Shown: piece by piece, positions 1 to 13,478 of the stretch
How positions within the stretch are numbered: the first letter of the stretch is position 1
Layout of the letters: each line of letters begins with the position of its first letter
Origin: Paramecium sonneborni
Lineage: Eukaryota; Ciliophora; Oligohymenophorea; Peniculida; Parameciidae
NCBI GenBank assembly: GCA_905182985.1
Contig: CAJJDN010000006.1
Span: 831,169 to 895,168 of the forward strand
Length of the DNA: 64,000 bases
Direction of reading: 5' to 3'
Position numbers and translations under genes: made by a program
The notes under the pieces: generated by a model
Told to the model about the DNA's origin: nothing
The model's database searches: none
What the model saw: only the letters and a program-made list of their open reading frames with translations

Positions 1-1180
1 ACTATGTGTACATTTTCCCAGCAATAAATATCAAACAAAAAATGCTAAAATTAACCTTTCCCATTATCATAACAAGCTATCATTGCTAAAAAAACATCAA
101 CAAAAGGTAGAAATAATATTGACAGAAAAAATTCGATCAACGTTTTAAGAATTGCCATTGCCCATGTAAAACTTTGGTTTTATTTATTTGAATAAAAACC
201 AATTACAAAAATAAGCATGAGTGTTATCAAAAATAATGATAAACAAACATACATTATTACTACAAAATACGAAAAACTTTCTAAATCAAAATATGGTGTA
301 ATCATAAAGTAGCTAAAATAAGTTATATCAATACTTGAAAAAAGTGTGCAATGGTTAAGACACTGATGTAACTTACCAAATTTTCCAGATTTATCGATTA
401 AAAAGTATAGCATTCAATTACATATATTATATGAGTCTCATCAGTAGCTAAAAAAAAACAGATTGAGATTCAATTTTTAACATCTGTGTTACTATCTTAA
501 AGATTAATTATTTCATTTCCAATATTATTTTATCAACGAATGATCCTTCGTTGTCTAATTAAGTTTAAGGATTATTGTAATTTGATTTTGATTCCATTAC
601 TAGTAAAATTTATAAAATATTAATACAATTTATTTAAAAAGAAAGAATCTAATTCATTTAATCTTGTGTAATTGATTTAAATTTTTACACTCAGTAATAA
701 ATAGTAATAAATGAATTGGTAAACATAAATTATAATATATAAGTAAATCACTTAATTAAAAATTTTTTACTCTTTTCAATATTTCTGCAATATTCAGGAT
801 TAGTGCATTTGAAAAAGTGTAGTTAAAATTATATTGATCTTTGGCAAACATTAGCTAAATTGATGATTATTTTAAAATTCTGATTGAATTTTCATTACTT
901 TAATAATTTTAATTTCTTAATATCTTAAACTTTCTCCAAAGAACTTTTTTTTTAGTTATTATATCTTAATTTTAATAAATATAATCAATTCTGCAATATC
1001 TTCTTTGATGTAAATTGCGAATTCGTTTAATTTATTTCCATACTAAATATACTATTTTTTTTTTAATTTTTGGTTTGCTAGAATTAAGTATTTCTAAAGG
1101 TACTTTATAAAAGAGTATAAAGTATTAATCCTTATTTTTCATGTTTTCCTTAATTTAATTGAAGCTTTTATTATTATTAA
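1..1180 (-). CDS. Multi-pass membrane protein, partial (TmcB-like family?)
   Basis: The 5' part of a gene whose 3' end lies beyond base 1. The stretch downstream of about 413 codes for several hydrophobic helices, ending in a segment with spaced Cys, His and CW (DIYCWENVH) that resembles the large ciliate TmcB-like membrane proteins. Upstream, between about 430 and 1180, good coding sequence continues on the same strand but changes frame several times. Candidate introns are GTAATG...ATCAG near 880 and GTAAAA...TTAAG near 750, plus a longer 43-nt candidate near 335-377. A competing frame starting at an ATG near 1141 is open as far as about 660, so exon structure and start are unresolved. The membrane nature is clear; the family name is a guess from pattern. 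Confidence 0.45.
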
Positions 1181-1422
1181 AACCATTTTTTATTTAGAGT
1201 TTTTTTAGAATTTACCTTATTAAATTATTATTAAATTATATCTATATAAAATTTTTTGATTGATTTTTTCTTAAGAAGGCCTGTTTACATAATATAAATT
1301 GCTTTTATGGATTGAATCGTCATAATTTAAAACCACAGGTAAGATTAGATTGTGAATATTTGGATGATTTTTGGTTTTCATTAAAGTGATTAAAATTTTA
1401 TTATATCAAAGATTAATTAAAA
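1181..1422. other. AT-rich intergenic spacer
   Basis: Spacer between the upstream end of the membrane-protein gene and the stop of the lipase gene. I see no open frame with protein-like composition and no structured RNA. It is about 85 percent A+T by eye, with poly-T stretches. Confidence 0.5.
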
Positions 1423-3356
1423 TCATTAAAGCAGTTCATATAAAATATTTTAAGCATCAATTACTGTTTATTTGGCTTCACTCATACCATTTAAAACATC
1501 AAATGATAAAAATCCATGTGGCATTGACTAATATTCAATCAATCTTGCATCTTTGTTTAATTTAATTAATCTTTATAAAAGTCTAAAGCTTTCATCATGT
1601 AAAGGATCATAAGTTCCAACTTAAATTCTAGTTTTAGGAAATCTTTTCAAAATATCATCATGAGCTTTTGATGGTGATAACATAGGATCTAAGATAGCAT
1701 TGAATTCTTTTTTAATGTATGAATTTAAACATAACTTTAAAACTGTATGATGCAGCACTTTATAGAAAATAAATTCATACAAGAATCATCTAATGATACT
1801 AAAAAACTTGGAGTAAATTGTTTTATGTCTAAAGATAATGCTGGATATGCTAGTAATATACCATCTGGAATTCTAACCCCTGCTTTAATAGCTTAAATAG
1901 TTAAAGCAGCAACAAGATTACCTCCTGCACTATCTCCAACTAATACTACTTTATTTGGTACTATATTATAATATTTTTCAATGAATGTTAGTATAAACAT
2001 ATAGACTTACCAACAATCATCTAATCCTGCTGGATATGGATGTTCAGGTGCCATTCTGTAATCTATTGAAAAAATTGGCACTTTCAATGTATTTGCCCAT
2101 TTTCTTGTATATGTTTGATGAGATCTAGATGACATTGCTACAAATCCACCTCCATCTTTATAAAATAAATAAAGATACATACGTATATGAATTATTATTT
2201 TATCAAAAATTGTATCATTTTTTTAAAATTATCCAATTATTTATTAAAATAGAGATTGCCTTTTACATTTTAATGTCTCATAACAAAGAATTCTAACTTA
2301 TACTCTCTCTAATCTTTAATTTTTCATTAATAAATCATCCAAAGTTATTTTATTTTCTGGATAATATAAACCACAATCATTATTGATTTTATTTATAGTG
2401 GATTTTTTATATTGTTTTAAAATATATTCACTTGAAATGCTTCTAAAATATCTTGGAATATATATCTTTTAATTAAATTAAATTGAAGGAAATATTGCAG
2501 GTAAGAGCATTTTTATTAAACCTTATTCAGTTAAATTCCAAGTTTAAAAAACATATTCTTTTTTTGGTTCAGCTAAAAAATGGTTTGCTCTACTTTTCAT
2601 TTTTTACTTATTCAAAGCATAAAATAAAAATCCAAGACCTTACATAAATTTTTGTTTTATTTCACCTTAATATTCTGATCCTTTTGAAATCATTGCATTT
2701 GCAAGAAGAATTCCTTCACAAACTCTATCATATGATTATTTTATTTATTTATGATCAGCTAAATACTTTTTTTGTATAAAATTTTTTAATTATTACCAAA
2801 ATTAATGTTACTCGCTAACAGAAAAAAGATCATCTTAATTCATAACTAAAGCACCAGGCAAAATTTCTATACAGGATTATAATTTAGAACAATAAATCGA
2901 AAGCTTTCTTGTTTACTATTTATCTAATGAGGATAATTAGTTTATTTATTCTAAAATATTGTTTAAGATAAAATTATTTAAATAATCGAGAACCATATTT
3001 GTTGTATAAGAGTTTATTTTTTAAAACGATTGTTTATAATCGATTCGAATTTCTTTTTATTCTATCAAAGAAAATATTTATTCAACTTGCATTAATCCAT
3101 CTGAAGCAATAGAAATTAAATGAATTGCTTTATTGCATAAATTTTCTTAATTACTATAATTTGTAATAATGTTTTAAGCTAACCCCAAAATTTAGTTTAA
3201 CATTGTTATAGAACTTTAAAGATTTTAATAGAATTTATCAACACCTATTCTTGATTGTAAATTAAGATGATGTTCTGCATACATGAAACTAATTTCTGAA
3301 TTTTATTCTAAATCAAAGTCATATAGATCAAGGCTGTCTTATTTTATAAATTGCAT
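1423..3356 (-). CDS. Hormone-sensitive-lipase-type alpha/beta hydrolase
   Basis: Serine ester hydrolase of the HSL/BD-FAE type, expected to cleave acylglycerols or other carboxyl esters. The product is 627 residues: a long helical N-terminal half of about 400 residues (as in animal HSL), then the hydrolase domain. Oxyanion motif HIHGGGF is rebuilt exactly across an intron. Then come the YRMAPEHPYPAGLDD segment, nucleophile elbow GDSAGG, the late acid in GTYDPLHDE and the catalytic His in MPHGF. Two introns: 2156-2182 (27 nt) and 1758-1780 (23 nt). With both removed the frame is closed (628 codons). The long N-terminal domain argues for the HSL class rather than a small acetyl-hydrolase. Substrate is not determined. 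Confidence 0.9.
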
Positions 3357-3701
3357 ATTTATTTAATAAATGCATTCTATTAACTAATAATATATACATT
3401 TTATAGTTATATATAGAAACAAATAAGATGAAAAATTTCTTCTTTTTAAACAACAATAAATTAAATTATTAAGAATGACTCCATATTTGATTTACAGAAA
3501 CTACAATACTTTATTATTATTAATTAGAAAATAAATTTAAGTTTAGTAAAAAATCATATGATATTTGATTATTAGTATTATCCTAATAGTAAGTTAAATA
3601 TATAATTGTAGGATTTTATGATATGGTGTTAAAATTGAACATTTTTTGTATAAATTTCTGATTATTAAAATACCTAAATTTGCCATAAGTTTTTCATATC
3701 A
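3357..3701. other. Divergent intergenic region
   Basis: Lies between the divergent starts of the lipase (minus) and the large unknown gene (plus), so it should hold both promoters. It is AT-rich with no clear coding frame. No specific element recognised. Confidence 0.5.
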
Positions 3702-6700
3702 ATGAAGTCTAATATTAATAAAAGGAAAGTAGAACTAACAAGATCACATAATCTTAAAAAATTGTAAAATCTTTAAATATCAATCACTACACTTCCTAAT
3801 AGTAGAATTCAAGTTAAAACTCCAAATGTTTCAATAAATAATAATTCTTTCAAAATATTATCATAATAAACGACACCAAAAACTGTTTAAGATAATAATT
3901 TCTTTAGTAGTCGTGATTTTGATGTTAATGAATTAAAAAAGTAGCATATACGTACATAATCTCAAATTGAAGGTTTGTTATTGAAAACCTAATTAATAGA
4001 ATCAGCTCGATAAAGAACATTCTCAAATTTTGTTAAGAAACCTAAAGTTGAAGTTAAGCCTGCTAAGATTTATAAGATAATCTAATAAATGAATTAAGAA
4101 GATGAATTAAGAAAATAAGAAAAATAAAAAAAAATTTAGTTGATGTAATAAATTGAGATGGAGAAAAGGGAAAAGGAGAAGTAAAATTAATAAAGGGAAT
4201 CAATCCAAAAAATTAATTCATTAACATCAATTTTATCAAAAAAATCAAATCCTTCAAAATATAAATTATTAAAAGTTAGTCTTAATATAATAGAAAAATA
4301 ATAAGAGAAAATTTAAATAGATTTAGTTTAAGAAGACTCTGCCTAAATGATTTAGACAACAAAAATAAAATAGAAATAAACAGACACAATATTTAAAATA
4401 TCTACAATTATAACAGCCTTGATGTTTTAACGTCTTCACTCAAAAATAACTTCTCCTAAACTAGCAAGATTGGTATCAAAACATTATTTGAGTTTAATTA
4501 ATTATAGAAGAATTGAAGAAAGACTATAAGCTTTAACTTCAAGTCCTTCTATGAAATATATTTAGAATGTATTACATCAAGATGATGTTTTAAGTAATGC
4601 TATAAAGGTAGTTTAAGTTAGAGAAATTTAAAAAAGATTGAATGAAGGCCTTTCATCAAGAAGAAAAGCTTCAAAAATATTTTTCAAAAAAAATTCTAGC
4701 AGAGAATTAAAAGCTGAAGATATTTTTTCTGAAAAAGTGTTAAAGAGAGTAAGATTTATTTAGATGTGCTTTAGAATGAAAGTTTTTAAATTTAACAAAA
4801 AAACTATAGCTGTTTCAAAACCAATTGAGAAAACTAGATAATCAACAAAAGTAAGGGCATTTAAAAGAAGACTTGGGGATATTATATTTATGAGTGAAAA
4901 TGTTCCAGTATTTTAATTATAATAGGAGAAAAAAGAATAAGAAGAGAAGTAAAAAGAAATAGAAAACATTTAGATTGAAAACAAAAAAGAAAATCTTGGA
5001 GTTTTTGGTATGTTATGGAAAGCTTAAAATAAATTTAAAAATTTTTGTAGACATCCAGGATTAAAAATTCCTTCAAAAACTTGTGATGATTGGGTTAAAC
5101 ATATTTAAACCTTATATTATCCTAGTTTCAGATATATATCTGTTTTTTATAGAAATATTGTTGTATGGTCTATTTCTTATTATGATGTTACTTATGATAA
5201 AAGCTGCATTGCATTATTTTTTAAAGGAGAAGGACGTTAATAATATCATTTTCGCTTAGATATACCACTAGTTACTATGCCTGACTTTGAAAATAATAAA
5301 AATTGTACTACTGTTTGGCCTACAGTAAAAGATTATATGCTAATTTATTTAAGATAAAAAGGATAACTAGGATTACTAAATAAGAATGCTCTTCCATCTG
5401 CTAAAGTCTATAAAACATCTTTTATATAAGGACTTTCTCTTAAATCAAAAAGAAAACTCACTGAACTTGATATCTAATCAATTGTTGAAACTTAAAAAAT
5501 TATTAATTATTTACAAAATAATTAAATTGTTAAAATTAAAAAAAGAATCGGAACAACTTATGATCTATTACCCTAATTATCTGAAACTATTGATTAAGAT
5601 TTGATAAAATAATACATCATTAATTTACCTTTAATTAGAATGATTCTTATTAATATACTTGTTAAAGAGTAAAAAATATTGGAAAACAAAAGAAAACTTA
5701 ATTTGGATAGTTCTAATCTTTAAGAAGAATATGTAAATTATATTTAAACTAATTCATAACAATTAAATTAAATATTGTAATTTAGATTCTTACATAACTG
5801 CATTGAATTTTTTAATGATTAATTAATAACTAAAATAAATCAATAGAAAATCAAAAAGATTTTTATATAATCTTGTTTTTTAGATATTAATGAAATATTA
5901 CTTTAATCAAATGACGCATTATTAGGGCAGGTAAGCAAAATTTGTTAATTAAGTATACATTTATGCTATAATGGTAATGTAATATTAGATAAATTGTTAT
6001 TAGATGTAGATAGAATGAGACCAAGAAACTAAACCAATAATTAAGTAGAATAATTATTTCAGATTAATCCTCTAAATTTAGAATGGATATTTGATTCCTC
6101 TAAATTTTCATTATAAATTGAGGCATTATTATTTGAAAAAGATAAATAAAACACAGATTAAATTTTTTATTAAACAAATTTAAATAGAAGAAGAAACGAA
6201 AGAATATTTTAACCATTAATAATTAGTATTTTTCATCTCGAAAAGTTAGCCCTAGCAGTTAAAGAAATAATTGATCGTTCAATTTTTGATAAATTCGATA
6301 TCAATATTATCTTGAAGAATTTAATCTTTGAAAGAGCCAATTACTCTAATATAATCAGTCTAATATTAAATAATTTAATAACTTTAAATTTTAAAACTAG
6401 ATAGGTTTCTTTAAAAGCTTAATATTAACATATACTTTCATCAACTCTAAATTTTATTGAAAAAATGGATCATCATAGCTTATATAATACAACTTAAAAT
6501 TACCTAAAATTCAGTATATATCCACATGAAGAGTAAGATTTAAGAAAAATAAAAGACAATCATTTGACTTAATAAAAAAATTTTGAATATCATTCTATTT
6601 TTGATTAATAATTTTAATAGATTGATTAAATTGAAATTAAACCTGAATATACTTCTAAGTAATTGGAAGTAGCACAAGAATACAATTATGACTAAAAATA

Positions 6701-9239
6701 AATTTTTTGGTCTTAAGGTGTTAAAATATATGATTAAGTCTAAAACCAAAATATTGCTTTTGTTTATCTCAGAGATAAATTTATAGTTATAATTATGTCA
6801 TAATAAAGAGTTAGAATGATAAATATAACTAGATTGAGGAAACCTTTAATATTAGATTCAAAAGATACAGCAATTTTTATATCTAGTTGTAAGTATTCTT
6901 AATAAAAGAAATACTAAAAGTTATCCTTATATAATAAATTGTTTTTAACTCTTTTAAAAGAAAATTGTTTTTTAAGAATAAGAATGGAAAAATTCTTTTG
7001 CAAATTAAGAGCATCTCTACCTAATTATAGTAAGATTAAAGCTTATTTATTATCTGATTCCAAAGAACTAATTAATTACTTTAATCGTTTAGACTTTACT
7101 TTTACTTTTGAGACAATTAATAAAGCAAAATGTTATGCTAATGTTAAAGTATTTTATTTAGGAAGACAGGAATCATTTTGTTCATCAAGATTTGAATAAA
7201 TTTATAAGTTTGATGGAGAAAATTTATTTATAAGTCTTCAGATACATGAATTTGATTCAAAGCTAAAAAAATATATTCTAATAATCAATAAATGTGATAT
7301 TGAACAAAGATTTGAAATTTATAATTACTTTACTCCATATTTGATTTATTAATGGTGTTAAGAATTTGTTTTAAATTTAAAATTTGATAAAAAATTTCTT
7401 TATAAAACTCCTTTTTCAGTTATGTAAATAATTAAAACGTAAAATGATATAAAATTATCTTCTATGTGGATAGCAAAACGATCATAAAAATGTATTCTAA
7501 ATGAATATTAAAGAGTTCATTCTTTTGAATATAGTTAAGCTAAATAGTTTTTGAGTTAAAGATATAAGATATTTAGAGTGATAGCACATTATATAGAGAA
7601 GTTTTATATAGTAAAATAAAATAACTAAATAACAGTATTAAATGAATCTATGTTTCTTAAATCTAAAAATTACAAATTAATTAAAATTGAATTTGTAATC
7701 ATTACAATTTAAGCTCATATAGTTTTGGATCTTATTTAAATTATATATTATTTTCCAAAGAGTAAAAAAAGATTAATGACAAATATAAATTTAATTCAGA
7801 TTTAAGAAATGGATTTTAGTTTGGGGATGATATTTCAATTATTAAATATTACTGAATATATAACATTCAATGATATTGCTAATTAAGTTGATGAAATACA
7901 AAGAGGGTCTTTTAAATATAGAAGAACTTCAAAAATGAATAGTTAAGTGATGACAAAATTACATATTATGAGACAATCTATTGATGTATCTTAGCTCAAT
8001 TTTACAACAGGAAAAACAAAAAGAAGACAAGGATTCGTAGCATAAACTTCATAAATAAATATCAAAACTAAAGTTATAAATTAAGCTATTGAAAAAAATG
8101 AAGATATGTGTCAAAAAGTATTATTGATAATTAAATTTACTCGATAATTAAATAAAAGTGATAGAAAAAATGATAAACGCTATTTAATAGAAATAATGTT
8201 TTGGAAATTAATGTAGCAGCAAGTATTTTAATTATCAGTTCGTTAAGAAAAGAGATAACTTAAGAGTTATGTAAGTTTATTTGATAGATTAATTGAGTTA
8301 TTTGATAAAGAATCAAATAAAAAATACCGAATAATTGGAAAAGAATTTTTAGAAAAAAAATAAACAGATGAAAATATCAGATATAATTACAAAGTTTAGT
8401 CAGAGTGTAGAAATATATACAAAGAGATGATATTAGAATAAAATGTATACATGACTTAAAATTTAAATTTTGGCAAAACTCCTTTTGTTATATAGTGCAA
8501 TTTAAATGAGATTTCAATTTTGGAATATCTTTGCACTGAATAATTCAGAAGTGATAATGGAAGTAGAGGATATATTGAATATTTTTTAGAAAGAAAAACA
8601 AAATCAAAAGGTATTGATTTATTTGAACCTGGAAAACCTATTTTATATTCAGGATCTTCAAGCTATAATATATATTTAAGATATTATTGTTTAGCCAATT
8701 ATCAATATAAAGATATCAGAATAAATTTAAGAGAAATAATGAATTAATTAGTTACAGATGGTTTATATAAATCATAATCAAATTATATGAATAGTAAAAT
8801 TAATCTTAGTGATATTATTGAAATGTGTCATTATTTAACTTAAAAGATTAAGACTTAAAATTATCTAAATTTAGCCAGATTATCTTTAATTTAAATTAAT
8901 TTGTTACCAGAAATACAATAACATATTATATCAGAATGTGATGATTAATTATCAAAAGAAGATAAGTAAAAATGTGGTGATGGTTTTGTTTGTACTTAAG
9001 TAATTCGAAATAAAAGAAATCACTCTATTTATTAATATTAACTATTCTAAACTACAAGAAAAGTTATTATCAATAAGTATGAAATGAGATAAGATTATTT
9101 CGAATAGAAGGAATTTACATATGCTCAAATAACCCAATATGTCCATAATTTCATATATCTTATTAAAGCAAAATTATATTATCTAGCTTTGAAAAGATTT
9201 TCTTAATCTTACATAGAATTACAGAAAATTAATTAATGA
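3702..9239 (+). CDS. Large intronless protein of unknown function, 1845 aa
   Basis: One uninterrupted frame from ATG to TGA (1846 codons), unusual here because most genes of this size have introns. The N-terminal 350 residues are basic and rich in Ser, Gln and Lys, with a charged coiled-coil-like stretch (EEQEKQ-type) around residues 130-180. The rest alternates hydrophobic and charged segments without an obvious transmembrane domain. A globular region with several conserved-looking Trp and Cys residues lies near residues 430-560. A late segment reads GYIEYFLERKTKSKG. I recognise no family motif. A 23-nt intron-like string at 5931-5953 is coding: removing it would break the frame. Cytosolic or cytoskeletal scaffold is only a guess. 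Confidence 0.8.
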
Positions 9240-9255
9240 TTATTAATATAATTTA

Positions 9256-9798
9256 ATGAATTATGAATTTTCAGTTAATGGTTAAAAGGTGAGTGTTCTT
9301 AAAAGTGCTAAATCCCTTTTAGATTGTCATCTACTTAGACAATAATACAAAAGATCTTAAATGTATACTCCAATTAAAAAAGTTCAAAATTTTCAATTTG
9401 CTATAAATTCTTTAAGTTAAACCCAAACTACTTGTTAACTTTCAACAAATAGATCAAAACGCACTCTCTAGAGTTCTTAAAAAACTAGAAGAGAAAAAAA
9501 ACTTGCACCATGTGAATTAAGTTAAAATTTAGAAATCTTCGATAAATTACCTAATAGCCATTAATCATCAATTTAAAGATTAAATTCACCTATTTAACAT
9601 GTGCCAAATCTTCAATTCAATCTTAATTATCATTTAAGATAGCTAAGATTTAAACAATAATTATAAAAAGAACAATTCTGGTAAGATTTCTCTATCAATC
9701 CAACCCCAAGAGGATTTACAAATAGAGTATATAAAATTAAAAAAAATGATCCAAAATTATAGTTTTACATGGACTGTTCTAAACGTACAAATGAATGA
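9256..9798 (+). CDS. Small basic Gln/Ser-rich protein, 180 aa
   Basis: An intronless frame (181 codons) starting 16 bases after the stop of the preceding gene in the same orientation. The product is rich in Gln, Ser, Arg and Lys and looks mostly disordered. It carries short segments such as TPIKKVQNF and NPTPRGFTNRVYKIKK, which could be docking motifs. No domain recognised. The start was chosen as the ATG whose frame stays open; an ATG six bases downstream is in a frame that stops quickly. Confidence 0.65.
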
Positions 9799-10080
9799 TA
9801 AATTAATTGATGTATTATTTAATTTTGTAATTATTTTGATTAAGTTATATTGAGATGAATATTGTGGTTGTTTTGAATCAAATTTTTAAAAATTTATAAG
9901 TTGATTTATATGATTGGTTAAAACAATTAAAATATCATTAATAAATTACTCTTTTTTATTAAATTAGTAAAATATATTATTGATGAATTAGTTTTAGTTA
10001 ATTCTAATGGAATTAGAAAACAATTTAATCACTTTTTAATAATTTTTTATTTATTTATTAAAGAATATTAATTGTAAATA

Positions 10081-11594
10081 ATGATATAAATTGAAGGAAT
10101 TAATATAGCAGTAGAGGGATGTTTTCATGGAAAATTTGATGACATATTTGCAGAAATAAAAGAAATTGAAAAAAAGAAACAAATCAAAATAGATTTATTA
10201 CTAGTTAGTGGAGATGTTTAAACTATTAGAAATAAACATGATATGTACAATATGGCATGTCCTTAAAAATATTTAGAAATGGGTTCATTTTACAAATACT
10301 ATACAGGAGAAAAAGTAGCACCTTGTTTAACTATATTTATTGGAGGAAATCATGAAGCATCTAATTATTTAAGAGAATTGTATAATATATTTTTATTTCA
10401 AAAGACATTTTGGTGGTTGGGTCTGCCCAAACATTTATTTTTTGGGGAGTTCAAATGTAATTCAAATTAAAAAAGGGTAAACTACATTTAAATTAGGAGG
10501 AAATTCAGGAATATTTAATAATTATGATTTTAATATTCCTAAATTAGAATGTTTTCCATTTACATAAGATTAATTACATTCTGTTTATCATATCAAATAA
10601 TTTGATTTATATAAGTTAAGTTTATATGAAGGAGATATAAATGTTTTTTTATCTCATGATTGGCCGTTGTGTAAATATTTAATTGTTATTCTATTTAGAA
10701 GTAGAAAAACATGGAGATATAAATGATTTGATAAAAAGAAAAAAACACTTTGAATCTGATATAATTGATGGAAAATTTGGCAGTATATCACATAAATATT
10801 TATTAAATAAACTTTAGCCTAATTTTTGGTTTGCTGCACATATGCATGTCAAATTTGAGGCTCTTGTATAACATTAATCAAATAAAAAAACAAAGTATTA
10901 CTTATTATCAAATCTTATAGATTCTTGGCATTAGATAAATGTTTACCTGGAAGAGAATTTCTCTAAGTTTTTACTTATACAAAAGAGGGATTAGATTTAT
11001 ATAATTAATTTGCATTTAATAATGATCCTATAGAATTGTTTTATGATCCAGAATGGTTAGCAATTATGAAAATTACATTTAATTTATAATAAATTTGGTA
11101 TAAAATGCCTAAATTATTTGAATGTAATTATGCATAAAAAGAGTAACTTTATTTTTGATTTATTTAGTTTAAAAATAATAAGGTATTAGAAATATTAGTA
11201 ATTGCTATAAGCTAAAAAAGAAGCTTTAATTTATTTTAAAAAGGAACCAATTAAAATTCCATAAAATTTCTAAATAACGGCAACTCCTTATTTTAAAAAT
11301 GATCATACAAATAAGTTGATTTTGCCAAATAAAGTATTATTGAATAATCAAATGAATGATTATTTGAAATTAATAAAGGAATCAGAGTAAGAATTAAATG
11401 GATTCCTCTTTTATGAATCACAATAATAATAAAATAAAGAACAAAAAAATTAGTTTCATGTAATAAATAAAATTGAAACCCAAATAAAAAAAGAAATAGT
11501 TAAATAAGAAATTCTTAATTAATTAGAGTAATAATAAAAGTAATAAAAAAAGAATGATAATATGAATATATAAGATTTTCCATTTTTATAATGA
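10081..11594 (+). CDS. DBR1: RNA lariat debranching enzyme
   Basis: Metallophosphoesterase that hydrolyses the 2'-5' branch of excised intron lariats in the nucleus. The spliced product is 469 residues, close to other Dbr1 proteins. Metal and active-site motifs appear in order: VEGCFHG (Cys and His), LLLVSGD, then [16 protein letters not shown], and the paired His of [10 protein letters not shown]. Family signatures [22 protein letters not shown] and the late IPQNF..TATPYF are also present. Four introns: 10380-10404 (25), 10671-10698 (28), 10895-10920 (26) and 11143-11167 (25); each restores a conserved motif and the total closes at 470 codons. The last 60 residues are a Gln/Lys-rich tail. 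Very secure call. Confidence 0.95.
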
Positions 11595-11734
11595 AAATAA
11601 ATAAAAATAAATTTAAAATACCTATTAAGAGTAAATATGAATTAGAATTCTTTCATATAAAATAATATTGCGTATTAATTGAGAATTAAAGGACTGTGTA
11701 TTTTGAATATTTTTTAAAAATAAATAAATTTGGT

Positions 11735-13478
11735 ATGATGGCACAGGCTGATTTCATAGAATTCAAGGCATCTAGATCTCATTCACAATACAAATTAGAT
11801 TTTATTGATTTCGATGACTTTGCATACAACTTAAATAAAACTATATACAATTTTTAAAAGTCTCAACAAGGAAAAACGATAGATAAAATTTGTAAATTTA
11901 GAAGGGCAAAGAGTTTCTTAGAAGTCAATAACCATGGATCTACAAATGCTATCTATTAAACTTTTAGTAGGAACGCTCCTGGGTTTGATGAAAATGAAAC
12001 TAAAGAACTTATGGAGCTTATACTCCAGTTAGAATATTTATTTATTCTCTACCACAAATTCTATCCTGATCAAAGTAACCCTATTTTACTCACATCATAT
12101 CTCAATTGTTTAATCTACAATAAAGAAAGTATGCATTCAACTATTATATAGAATATTTTGATAATTACACCAACGATATTTCAGAAACCCTCCAAATGTC
12201 AATTTTACGTAATTCTTAATAAAGAATTATTGAAGAAAAAACCGACGAAAACTTATTAAAATTTTTAGTCAATGAAATCAATAGAAGGAATAAATATAAG
12301 AAAAATATGTAACTTATTAGAAATGATTTAAATAAATTTTAAAAACTTTAACAAAACTACGAAATATAACGAAAAACTAAATAATTAGAACATACTAAAT
12401 CTAATATGTTAGTAGCTTCATTAAAAATAATATTTTAAAATGTAATATAAAAACTTATAAATAGGAATAAAACCATATAGTCAATGTTCGATTTCCATTA
12501 ATTGATAAAAACAAATCTTTATGTTTAGATTTTGATAAATTACTGAAGCAAGGGGATATTCATGATCTTTTCAAATAATGGAATTATTATATAGATATAA
12601 CATCTTCTCATTCTGAAATTACTTTATTAATCTCAATAATTCAAGATCTCTTATAAGAGGATAGTTAGATAATTAAATCAATATTAGAATAAATATAAGA
12701 TGAATCTATTATTTATGCTTAAAAAATAATCTTGCAAATAGGAGCCTTAACTTAATTCTGTCCTAAATGCTTGACTGTTATGGATAGAAGTCATAAAGAA
12801 ATTGCTATTCTATTATAATCTAAATTATAGTAATAATTATCAAATTTACAGATTAATGAAAATTTAAATATTCAAAAATAAGTTATGTTCATGCAAAATT
12901 CTTAAGAAGAATTATAGAAGGAAAATTAAAGACATAGTTTAGAGAATGCTTTATTATAATTAAATAATTTAAAAATGTGCTTAATTCCTTAAGGACTTTT
13001 GAGTTAATTATTTTTCATTCATCGATACTGTGATGATGGTAATCAAATAGAAGAGGAAGAAGAAGAATAATCAAATTAAATTTAAATTTAAGAAAAATAA
13101 ATACATGATTCTCCATTATAACCATAATTAGAAAATAGCTAAATCAAATTTAATAGATAATTTGTTAGATAAGCATCTAGAAGAACAAGCTTAATAAGTT
13201 TTGGTTATTCTGAAATGTAGGCAGAATATTAAAATTTTGAACCATTAAGGCAAAAGTTAACAGATATGAAAATTCATTCAACTGTTTATATGGGTAATGT
13301 GGATAAAAAGGAATGGAAAAAACTATTTGATAAAATTAAATAGGAAAAGATTAAAAAAGATTTTTTTAAAACCACATCAATCTCATCTAATTCATCATTC
13401 GATTTAAATTGTAATGATGAAAAATTTTTGAAATAAATGAAAATCTTCTTATAAAATCAATAAATGAGAAGATAATGA
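11735..13478 (+). CDS. Unknown protein, 565 aa, helical with acidic run
   Basis: Frame closes at 566 codons after two 23-nt introns (12129-12151 and 12442-12464). The N-terminal 130 residues look globular (QADFIEFKASRSHSQYKLDF onwards). The middle is strongly helical and Gln/Lys/Asn-rich, coiled-coil-like. A run of seven consecutive Glu lies near residue 435, followed by a Ser/Arg-rich segment (RQASRRTSLISFGYS) that resembles a phosphorylation region. Near residue 325 there is a FCPKCL pair of Cys, too isolated to call a zinc finger. No family recognised. Confidence 0.75.

Noticed and set aside
5931..5953. Perfect-looking 23-nt intron GTAAGC...TTAAG
   Set aside because: The frame is open straight through with sensible protein on both sides; removal shifts it out of frame.
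3477..7346. A 16-base string (CTCCATATTTGATTTA) occurring near 3479 and 7331
   Set aside because: Short and AT-rich; one copy is plain coding sequence. No flanking similarity that would indicate a duplication.
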